Shown here: in pieces, positions 1-5,177 of the stretch
How positions within the stretch are numbered: the first letter of the stretch is position 1
Layout: the number at the start of each line of letters is the position of its first letter
Origin: Verrucomicrobia subdivision 6 bacterium
GTDB taxonomy: Bacteria; Verrucomicrobiota; Verrucomicrobiia; Methylacidiphilales; Verrucolacustridaceae
Reading direction: 5' to 3'
Assembly: GCA_945866245.1 (NCBI GenBank)
Contig: CAMBGW010000152.1
Location: 1 to 7,218 of the forward strand
Length of the DNA stretch: 7,218 nucleotides
Translations under genes and position numbers: made by a program
The notes under the pieces: generated by a model
Databases searched by the model: none
Told to the model about the DNA's origin: nothing
Seen by the model: the letters and a program-made list of their open reading frames with translations, nothing else

Positions 1-900
1 ATAGGCGGGGCGGAATGCGCCCGAGACAACGTGAGGAAACTCCCAGAGGATCTGTTTATAAAAATCCCTCCATATAAGCTCACTGATAAACACATCGATC
101 TGTTTCTTGGCTTTGGGATCGTCGACACGAGCTCGCCGGGCGGCCGCTAGAACCGTTCGTGGGGAAAGAGTGCCAAAACGGAGGTGAGGGGAGAGGCGGG
201 AGGTGGAATCTTCAAAGGGAAAGTTACGGGTGGTCTGATAGTGCTGGATCTTTTTCGCTACGAAGGAGCGCAGGAGTTCCTGCGCAGCCTTCTCCCCTGC
301 GGCAGGCAGGGAGATAGCACATGGCTCGAGCCCAAGCTCGCCGAGTGCGGGCAGTGACATGCCTTTCGCTCCAGCAACGGCTTCAAGCTTGGCTGGGCGG
401 GGCAGGGGATCGTGCGGTGGCTTAGCCAACCAGGTGTTCGAGAAGGGAGTAAAAACGGTATAAGGGCCGCCCACCGCCCTCTGAATCGCCCCTGGAGGAT
501 GAATCAGCAAGTCATCACAAGGAACCACCTCGATTCCAAGCTCAGCACCCATCGCCACAACTTTTTCATCTCTTGAGCGTGAATACGGCTCGATGTCTCT
601 GTTGAAGAACAAAGTTTTTGCGCCCACTTCCTTTGCCAGAGCCCCAAGAGTTTTGATGGGGTCCCCTCTTTTAAGAATCAGGGGTGCCCCAAGGGCGGCC
701 AAATTATCTCCCAAGCTTTTGAGGGAGGCCAAAAGAAAGGCAGTACGCCGACTCGCACCCTTTTTTTCAGACAAAAGCAGTGGGTCAAAAATGAAAACCG
801 GGACAATCGGAAGCTTTCGCGCACACGCTTGATGCAGCGCAGTGTTATCAGAAATGCGCAAATCTCGGCGGAACCAAACAAGGGCGGGTGCGCGCTGCAT
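1..900 (-). CDS. phr: Deoxyribodipyrimidine photolyase (cryptochrome/photolyase family), 3' part missing
   Basis: Light-dependent flavoenzyme that splits UV-induced cyclobutane pyrimidine dimers in DNA. The reverse strand reads as 300 open codons from ATG at 900-898 to the window edge. Residues 7-15 (LVWFRRDLR) are the classic N-terminal start of the Rossmann-like antenna domain, which runs to about residue 130. Residues 135-157 carry the conserved PPGAI...YTVFTPFSNTWL block. The FAD domain follows, with Tyr221 and RNFP (225-228), the FAD-phosphate loop TSRLSP (233-238) with GTLSPR (243-248), and ELIWRDFYKQIL (274-285). These align with E. coli PhrB, which is about 470 residues, so roughly the last third is outside the window, including the region of the electron-transfer tryptophans. 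The start is set by the family N-terminus; no proper Shine-Dalgarno is present, only A8GA directly before the ATG. It is divergent from dnaA. The motifs resemble class I CPD photolyases, but a (6-4) photolyase or cryptochrome cannot be excluded without the C-terminus. Confidence 0.95.
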   Translation of the reverse strand, partial: MQRAPALVWFRRDLRISDNTALHQACARKLPIVPVFIFDPLLLSEKKGASRRTAFLLASLKSLGDNLAALGAPLILKRGDPIKTLGALAKEVGAKTLFFNRDIEPYSRSRDEKVVAMGAELGIEVVPCDDLLIHPPGAIQRAVGGPYTVFTPFSNTWLAKPPHDPLPRPAKLEAVAGAKGMSLPALGELGLEPCAISLPAAGEKAAQELLRSFVAKKIQHYQTTRNFPFEDSTSRLSPHLRFGTLSPRTVLAAARRARVDDPKAKKQIDVFISELIWRDFYKQILWEFPHVVSGAFRPAY

Positions 901-1108
901 TCTTTTTTTTAGCGCGCAGCGAACAACTTCGCACGCGCAAAGATATTTTTTTCTTTTTTCTCCTCGAGAAAACCTTTTTTTATGCGGAGGTTGTTTGTCA
1001 AGCGAAGTCATTCACAAATATTTTCATAATTTTTGCAAATTCCTCTTGCGTGTTTTTTTTCCTGAGCGAATGATTCCAGCCCGCTAACCAAAAAGGAAAA
1101 TAAAACGA
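901..1108. other. Divergent phr/dnaA intergenic region with T-tracts and one candidate DnaA box
   Basis: This stretch separates the divergent photolyase and dnaA genes. It contains long T runs on the + strand at 903-910, 946-952, 954-959, 975-981 and 1053-1060. TCATTCACA at 1008-1016 matches the DnaA box TTATNCACA at all but one position and could serve dnaA autoregulation. A weak rightward promoter candidate is TTGTCA (995-1000), an 18-bp spacer and TATTTT (1019-1024); CATAAT at 1025-1030 is an alternative -10 without a fitting -35. On the minus strand 1001-996 reads a perfect TTGACA, but no -10 lies at normal spacing. The dnaA ribosome-binding site is AAAAGGA at 1091-1097. No coding region is supported here. 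Confidence 0.5.
912..938 (-). promoter_or_regulatory. Imperfect hairpin in the photolyase leader
   Basis: GCGCG (912-916) pairs with CGCGC (934-938), then a small internal loop (CA opposite A), then GCGAA (919-923) pairs with TTCGC (928-932) around the loop CAAC. This gives ten base pairs, mostly G-C. The structure ends 11 bases upstream of the photolyase start codon, so it would lie in that mRNA leader or act as a DNA operator. For leftward transcription it is followed by an A8 run, so it is not a terminator of that strand. For rightward transcription the T run begins only 7 bases later, which is a poor fit to an intrinsic terminator. The structure is visible; the function is inference. Confidence 0.4.
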
Positions 1109-2464
1109 ATGAGCAATCCTCCAGAAATTTGGGTCAAAGTTTGTCGCGAACTAGAAAAAGTCATCACCCCCGACGCACTCCACCGATGGTTTTCGTCGAT
1201 TGTACCAATTAGCTACGAGGCCGGTCGCCTGGTCTTGGGGGTCGAAAACGCCATCTACCAGTACTGGATTGAGGAGAACTACCTCAACCAGCTCCGCGAA
1301 TGTGCCACTTTGGCTGTCGGCCGAGAGGTAAAAATCAGTTTTGATGTGGTCGGCTCGAAAGATCGCCCGACTCCCAGCGCAGAAGAGCATCTCCTACAAG
1401 CAGAAGGAAAAGAAAAGTCTAAGCCCCTCGCAGGGGAGTTGGTCAGCCGTTATACCTTTGAGTCCTTTGTTGCTGGGGTAAATAGCCAGTTTGCTCATGC
1501 CGCTGCCACTGCTGTGGCGGACGCGCCCGCTAGGACATATAATCCTCTCTTTATCCACGGTTCCGTAGGTTTAGGGAAAACCCATCTGCTTCACGCAATC
1601 GGGCACCGAATCATGCAGAAAAAGAAAGGCGCCAAGATCGTTTATGTTACCTCGGAACAATTTACGAATGAGTTTATCTCCGCCATCCAACATGGGGAGC
1701 TGGTAAAGTTTCGTCGCCGTTTCCGCCAAGCGGATTGCTTGCTGATCGATGACGTGCAGTTCTTCTCCGGCAAGGACCGTTCACAAGAAGAGTTTTTCCA
1801 CACTTTCAACACCCTCTTTGACGGAAATCGTCAAATCGTCCTCTCCAGCGATAGTCCGCCGGGAGATGTGGCCAATCTTCAGAAACGACTCGTTTCCCGC
1901 TTTGAGTGGGGGCTGAGTGCGGAGCTGCAGTCTCCGGATATTGAGACTCGCTTGGCCATCTTGCGCAAAAAAACATCGACCATGCAGGTCCGCTTGGGTG
2001 AGTCGGTGCTCCATTTCATCGCCGAACGGGTCAAAACCAACGTTCGCCGTTTGGAAGGGGCCCTGAACCGAGTCGCCGCCTGGGCCGCGCTACACGATCG
2101 CCATATTACCCCCGCTCAAGTTGAGGAGCTCCTCAAGGATTTCATCCAGCAGGAAACCAAGCCGATCGTAACGATCGAGCTGATCCAGCGCCGCGTGGCG
2201 GAAGGATACGATCTGCGTGTGGCTGATATGACCAGCAAACGGCGTCCAGCTCACATCGCGCTTCCTAGAATGGTGGCGATGTATTTGAGCCGCAAGATGA
2301 CCGGAAAAAGTCTGCAGGAGATCGGAGAATCGTTCGGTGGTAGAGACCACGGGACGGTACTGCACGCCTGCAAGACGATTACCTCAAAGATGCAAGGGGA
2401 TGACCGCCTGCATCAGATGGTGGGTCTGCTCACTCACAAGCTCGAAGAGCCGGCCGAGCGCTAA
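1109..2464 (+). CDS. dnaA: Chromosomal replication initiator protein DnaA
   Basis: AAA+ ATPase of 451 residues (E. coli DnaA has 467) that binds DnaA boxes at oriC, melts the origin and helps load the helicase. Domain I spans about residues 5-80 and begins IWVKVCRELE. Domain II is a short charged linker, about 82-113. Domain III starts near YTFESFV (115-121) and holds Walker A GSVGLGKTH (151-159, Lys157), Walker B LLIDDVQF (211-218), the sensor 1 strand IVLSSD (243-248), the arginine-finger segment RLVSRFEWGL (260-269, Arg264) and the sensor 2 segment NVRRLEGALNRV (311-322). Domain IV, about 352-451, ends in the helix-turn-helix signature GGRDHGTVLHACKTI (410-424), which reads the DnaA box. 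The ATG start has AAAAGGA at 1091-1097, 11 bases upstream, and fits the family N-terminus. Oddities: Ser249 follows the sensor 1 SD where Arg is usual, and Gly415 replaces the first Thr of DHTTV. An intrinsic terminator overlaps its stop codon. Confidence 0.99.
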   Translation: MSNPPEIWVKVCRELEKVITPDALHRWFSSIVPISYEAGRLVLGVENAIYQYWIEENYLNQLRECATLAVGREVKISFDVVGSKDRPTPSAEEHLLQAEGKEKSKPLAGELVSRYTFESFVAGVNSQFAHAAATAVADAPARTYNPLFIHGSVGLGKTHLLHAIGHRIMQKKKGAKIVYVTSEQFTNEFISAIQHGELVKFRRRFRQADCLLIDDVQFFSGKDRSQEEFFHTFNTLFDGNRQIVLSSDSPPGDVANLQKRLVSRFEWGLSAELQSPDIETRLAILRKKTSTMQVRLGESVLHFIAERVKTNVRRLEGALNRVAAWAALHDRHITPAQVEELLKDFIQQETKPIVTIELIQRRVAEGYDLRVADMTSKRRPAHIALPRMVAMYLSRKMTGKSLQEIGESFGGRDHGTVLHACKTITSKMQGDDRLHQMVGLLTHKLEEPAER

Positions 2465-2486
2465 AAGCGCTTGCGCCGGTTTTTTT
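2450..2486 (+). terminator. Intrinsic terminator overlapping the dnaA stop codon
   Basis: The arm at 2450-2462 (CCGGC then CGAGCGCT) pairs with 2466-2479 (AGCGCTTG, a bulged C at 2474, then GCCGG), leaving the loop AAA at 2463-2465. That makes 13 pairs including one G-U, followed at once by seven T residues (2480-2486). The dnaA stop TAA (2462-2464) lies at the top of the stem and in the loop. The strong stem plus immediate T tract is the textbook form. It implies that dnaA transcripts end here and that dnaN needs its own promoter. Confidence 0.85.
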
Positions 2487-2636
2487 GCCACTGGGGTCTC
2501 GTCCGATCCAAACGCTTCGTGTCGCGATGCGTCTCAAAAATATTTTTCCCAATGACTCAATTTCTTGGCCTGCTATCTCTCTGCGCGTCCACCGATCCAT
2601 TCACCTTAGAATGCACTGTTACCCGAGAGTTATTCC

Positions 2637-2651
2637 TGTGGGTATCCCCAC
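2637..2651. repeat. Origin inverted repeat 1 with overlapping DnaA-like boxes
   Basis: GTGGG (2638-2642) and CCCAC (2647-2651) form perfect 5-bp arms around TATC. The reverse-strand box from 2637-2645 reads ATACCCACA and the forward box GTATCCCCA is at 2642-2650. Each matches TTATCCACA at 7 of 9 positions. The preceding CCTGTG (2635-2640) recurs exactly 60 bp later in the second inverted repeat. Individually weak; supported by context. Confidence 0.45.
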
Positions 2652-2694
2652 TTCATGCCACTTTACTCACCACTACAGAGAGGATTTCTTTGTC

Positions 2695-2711
2695 CCTGTG
2701 AATAGCACAGG
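2695..2711. repeat. Origin inverted repeat 2 containing a near-consensus reverse DnaA box
   Basis: CCTGTG (2695-2700) and CACAGG (2706-2711) form a perfect 6-bp inverted repeat around AATAG. The reverse strand of 2697-2705 reads CTATTCACA, which fits TTATNCACA except at the first base. This is one of the two best DnaA boxes in the gap. The full symmetry is more than a single DnaA box needs, so another dimeric regulator is also possible. Confidence 0.6.
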
Positions 2712-2833
2712 AATCAAGACGAGGTTTCGGTGAGAAGAGTTATGTCATACCAACAAAGCCCTCTTTTTCTAAAACATATCCGCAGCTTATTCTTGCCGGA
2801 AAGTGTTGTCCGCCTCGTGTTTAAGCAGAATCT

Positions 2834-2848
2834 TGTGGCTTATCCACC
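2834..2848. repeat. Origin inverted repeat 3: TTATCCACC DnaA box with an overlapping reverse box
   Basis: GTGG (2835-2838) and CCAC (2844-2847) flank CTTAT. The forward box TTATCCACC (2840-2848) differs from the strong consensus TTATCCACA only in the last base. The overlapping reverse box from 2834-2842 reads TAAGCCACA (7 of 9). A degenerate same-direction box TTATGATTA (2852-2860) follows after 3 bp, then the AT-rich stretch. This is the most convincing DnaA-binding position and lies closest to dnaN. Confidence 0.65.
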
Positions 2849-2868
2849 TGCTTATGATTATGGTTTAT

Positions 2869-2886
2869 TTACTTCTATATCTACCT
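2869..2886 (+). other. Candidate DnaA-trio / unwinding element
   Basis: Read in threes the + strand is TTA CTT CTA TAT CTA CCT, so the complement read 3' to 5' is AAT GAA GAT ATA GAT GGA. Four of the six triplets, three of them consecutive, fit the DnaA-trio pattern 3'-[G/A]A[T/A]-5' described for Bacillus subtilis oriC. The element starts 20 bp after the TTATCCACC box and 8 bp after the degenerate box at 2852-2860, within AT-rich DNA. The pattern is visible; that it is used for melting is inference. Confidence 0.45.
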
Positions 2887-2914
2887 ATCCCAATCTTCTG
2901 ACTTTCCAACCCTT

Positions 2915-4024
2915 ATGAAACTCATCCTGCAAAAACAGAAATTCCTTGGAGCCCTATCGGCAGTGCAAAATGTGGTCGGCTCCCGCACCCCGATCGGCAT
3001 TTTAAACAATCTATTATTAAAAGCGGAAAAAAATGAGCTGACCATATCGGCCACCGATCTCGATATCGGAATCCGCACCTCCTGCGAAGTTGGGGTGGAG
3101 AAACCGGGGTCGATCACCCTGCCTGCCCGTCGCCTCTTTAGCATCATTCGGGAGCTGCCGTCGGAAGAGCTGACCCTCGACGTGGACAGCAAGCTCGGCG
3201 CCACGATGCGTTGCGGGGCAGCCTTCTTTAAAATTATGGGGATGCCTGCGGAAGAGTTTCCCGCCATTCCGGAGTTCCCCGGAAAATCGAGCGAGAAGAA
3301 TCCTATCTATAAAATCGAACAGAAAGGGCTCAAGGAGTTGCTGAAGAGGGTTTCCTATGCGATGTCCGCAGATGAGAAGCGCTACGTCCTGAACGGGCTC
3401 CTGCTGTGTTTAAAGGACGGCAAGCTGACCATCGTGGCGACAGACGGGCGGCGGCTCGCATTAACCGACCAAGAGTTGGATTTCCCTAAATCAGGCGAGC
3501 GAGAATTTATCCTGCCTGCCAAGGCGGTTTTGGAGTTGCAGCGTTTACTTGGGGACAAAGACGACGTGTCCTTTGCGCTCCTTGAAAATCAGATTCTCTT
3601 TTCCTTTGGCCATACCGAGATCGCCGCCAAAATGGTTGAGGGGAATTATCCCAACTACCGCCAAGTCATTCCGGCCGACGCAAAAGAAAGGGTAACTTTG
3701 GAGCGAGAGCTCTTTCTCAATTCAGTACGCCGAGTTGCCCTCCTCTCGAGCGAGAAATCGAACTCGGTCAAGCTGACCTTTGCGAAAAACAATTTGGAAA
3801 TTGCGGCGAACACACCTGACGTGGGGGAAGCCCATGAGTCGATCCCAGTTCAATATAAGGGAAAAGAATTTACCATGGCCTTCAATCCAGATTTTCTGAT
3901 TGATCCACTGAAAAACATTGAGGACGACAGCGTGCACTTTGATTTTATCGACGAACTCAGCCCAGGCGTGATCCGCTACAACAAACCGTTTCTTTATGTG
4001 ATCATGCCGATGCGGACGGCCTGA
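2915..4024 (+). CDS. dnaN: DNA polymerase III sliding clamp, beta subunit
   Basis: Ring-forming processivity clamp of 369 residues (E. coli DnaN has 366) that encircles DNA as a dimer and tethers polymerase III and many repair proteins. Three repeated clamp domains of about 120 residues are expected. Visible landmarks are MKLILQKQKF at the start, SATDLDIGIR (45-54) in the first domain, RYVLNGLLL (156-164) and VATDGRRLA (174-182) in the second, and EGNYPNYRQVIP (242-253) leading into the third. The C-terminus YVIMPMRTA (361-369) carries the near-invariant MPMR that lines the protein-binding cleft. The ATG at 2915 is preceded by a pyrimidine-rich stretch without a Shine-Dalgarno, which is unusual for an abundant protein. 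The dnaA terminator upstream suggests a promoter within the origin gap. The end lies 10 bp before the recF start, so the two are probably co-transcribed. Nothing suggests damage to the gene. Confidence 0.98.
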   Translation: MKLILQKQKFLGALSAVQNVVGSRTPIGILNNLLLKAEKNELTISATDLDIGIRTSCEVGVEKPGSITLPARRLFSIIRELPSEELTLDVDSKLGATMRCGAAFFKIMGMPAEEFPAIPEFPGKSSEKNPIYKIEQKGLKELLKRVSYAMSADEKRYVLNGLLLCLKDGKLTIVATDGRRLALTDQELDFPKSGEREFILPAKAVLELQRLLGDKDDVSFALLENQILFSFGHTEIAAKMVEGNYPNYRQVIPADAKERVTLERELFLNSVRRVALLSSEKSNSVKLTFAKNNLEIAANTPDVGEAHESIPVQYKGKEFTMAFNPDFLIDPLKNIEDDSVHFDFIDELSPGVIRYNKPFLYVIMPMRTA

Positions 4025-4034
4025 GCCGCGCGGC

Positions 4035-5102
4035 GTGCTCCGGCGTCTTCGGCTCACTTCGTTTCGTTGCCACACCTCACTTGAACTAGAAGATCTAGGA
4101 CCGCGAGTGCTCCTGACTGGAGCCAATGGTCGCGGAAAAACCACTCTCTTAGAATCGGTCGGCCTGTTAGCGAGGTTACGATCTTTTCGAACGAAAGCGT
4201 TGCGGGATTGTACGCAGCATGGAGCGGATGGGTGGCGTGTCGAGGGATCATGGGCGGATGAGGCAGGGCCAGTACGTTTAGGAATGGTGTGGCGTGGAAA
4301 CGGGCGGGAGCTGGAGGTGGACGGAAGAGCCGATTCAACCGTGAACGAATTTTGGGGACGCGCGATGGCAGTGGTAGCGCACGGAGGGGACACAGTCATT
4401 CTGGAGGGAGGATCGGCGGAGAGGAGAGCAGGATTCGATCTTCTGCTGGCGGAGATTGAACCTTCGCGATTGGGAGATTTACGCCAGCTTCGCGAAGTTT
4501 GTAAGCAACGATCGGCCCTTTTGAGAAATCCGCGTGCCTCGCGCGATGAGTGGGAAGCCTGGACCACGCGGCTCGGGGAGTTGGCGCAAGGGTTGCAACC
4601 GGCACGACAAAAGCTGGCGGAAATTTTTTTACCTCATTTGGAAATGGCTCACCGGGGGCTCACCGCGGGTGCAGAAAAACTAAAAGTTTCCTATCAGCCG
4701 GATGACGCGGTTCCAGGGCCTGGGAAAGAACGAGACCGCCTTTGGGAGGTGGAGCGGGAAAGGGGCATCAACCTGACAGGACCCCAGCGGGATGATTGGG
4801 ACTTTAAGCTGGGCGGGAAAAGTTTGTCACGTTATGGGTCGGAGGGGCAAAGGAGGTCGGCTTGCTTAGGGGTTCGCTTGGCTGAATTGGCGTTGCTCAG
4901 AGAGACTCGGCAGAGGACGCCAGTTTTTTTAGTGGACGATGCACTCAAGGAGCTGGATGAAGAGCGCAGAAAAGCATTTTGGAAAGGAATCCCGGCAGAT
5001 TGCCAAGTCTTGTACGCAACGGCTCACGATCGGCCCAAGCAGGAGGATTCCTGGGTTATTCTTGAGATTTCCCCCGGTGAAGCAAAAAAGCAAAAGGGGT
5101 GA
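4035..5102 (+). CDS. recF: DNA replication and repair protein RecF
   Basis: SMC-like ABC ATPase of 355 residues that binds gapped DNA and, with RecO and RecR, directs RecA loading at stalled forks. The N-terminus MLRRLRLTSFRCH is the usual RecF opening strand. Walker A is GANGRGKTT (29-37). The family motif resembling vxGsPxeRRxfxD appears as LEGGSAERRAGFD (123-135). TGPQRDDW (248-255) matches the RecF TGPHRDD block, SRYGSEGQRRS (265-275) is the ABC signature, and VFLVDDALKELDEER (297-311) holds Walker B and the D-loop. The start is GTG: in-frame codons back to the stop at 3999-4001 offer no alternative start, and the next in-frame ATG (residue 84) would remove Walker A. No Shine-Dalgarno is visible, so coupling to dnaN termination 10 bp upstream is likely. 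The coding strand is strongly G-rich compared with dnaA. Confidence 0.96.
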   Translation: MLRRLRLTSFRCHTSLELEDLGPRVLLTGANGRGKTTLLESVGLLARLRSFRTKALRDCTQHGADGWRVEGSWADEAGPVRLGMVWRGNGRELEVDGRADSTVNEFWGRAMAVVAHGGDTVILEGGSAERRAGFDLLLAEIEPSRLGDLRQLREVCKQRSALLRNPRASRDEWEAWTTRLGELAQGLQPARQKLAEIFLPHLEMAHRGLTAGAEKLKVSYQPDDAVPGPGKERDRLWEVERERGINLTGPQRDDWDFKLGGKSLSRYGSEGQRRSACLGVRLAELALLRETRQRTPVFLVDDALKELDEERRKAFWKGIPADCQVLYATAHDRPKQEDSWVILEISPGEAKKQKG

Positions 5103-5105
5103 GTC

Positions 5106-5135
5106 TTGCCAATGGGCAGGGGCAACCCTTACGAT
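5106..5135 (+). promoter_or_regulatory. Possible promoter for transketolase
   Basis: TTGCCA (5106-5111) matches the -35 consensus at five of six bases, and TACGAT (5130-5135) matches the -10 at four of six, with an 18-bp spacer. A small stem AGGG-GCAA-CCCT (5118-5129) lies inside the spacer. There is no stem plus T-tract terminator between recF and transketolase, so read-through from dnaN-recF is equally possible. Weak evidence. Confidence 0.25.
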
Positions 5136-5177
5136 TCCCGCCCGTTTAGTTTTAACAAACCCAAAGGAGATGGATCT

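Larger units (their letters stand above)
2487..2914. other. oriC: Probable chromosomal replication origin (oriC) between dnaA and dnaN
   Basis: This non-coding gap sits where oriC lies in many bacteria. It holds DnaA-box-like sequences in three inverted repeats (2637-2651, 2695-2711 and 2834-2848), of which TTATCCACC (2840-2848) and CTATTCACA (complement of 2697-2705) are each one base from consensus. From about 2849 to 2890 the sequence becomes AT-rich, as expected of an unwinding element, and includes the candidate trio repeat at 2869-2886. Several more degenerate TTAT-starting boxes lie in the same direction (2630, 2740, 2787, 2852). The direct repeat AGAGTTAT occurs at 2626-2633 and 2736-2743. 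A promoter for dnaN is expected here; TATGAT at 2853-2858 could be its -10, but I see no fitting -35. No open reading frame in the gap resembles a protein I know. Confidence 0.8.

Noticed and set aside
996..1001. Perfect TTGACA on the minus strand as a photolyase -35
   Set aside because: No -10 element lies at 16-18 bp; the only AT-rich hexamers start about 11-13 bp away. Kept only as a note.
593..1087. Short rightward open frames opposite the photolyase start
   Set aside because: They are antisense to the photolyase gene or run through T-tracts giving Phe/Leu runs; no coding signal.
1551..1559. TTATCCACG, an 8-of-9 DnaA box inside dnaA
   Set aside because: It encodes the conserved Phe-Ile-His-Gly leading into Walker A, so coding constraint explains it. 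It is isolated from the origin cluster.
2471..2918. Short rightward open frames in the dnaA-dnaN gap
   Set aside because: Their translations show no known motif and no good ribosome-binding site, and the stretch is better explained as origin DNA.
2881..3267. Minus-strand open frame of 128 codons over the start of dnaN
   Set aside because: It is antisense to conserved dnaN sequence with no recognisable motif or ribosome-binding site.
3722..4567. Long open frame on the minus strand (281 codons) across the dnaN-recF junction
   Set aside because: It is antisense to two clearly coding genes, and its translation is Arg/Ser/Pro-rich low-information sequence with no motif, typical of a shadow frame.
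5106..5129. Terminator between recF and transketolase
   Set aside because: Only small stems are present (TTGCC...GGCAA, and AGGG-GCAA-CCCT) and no T run follows.
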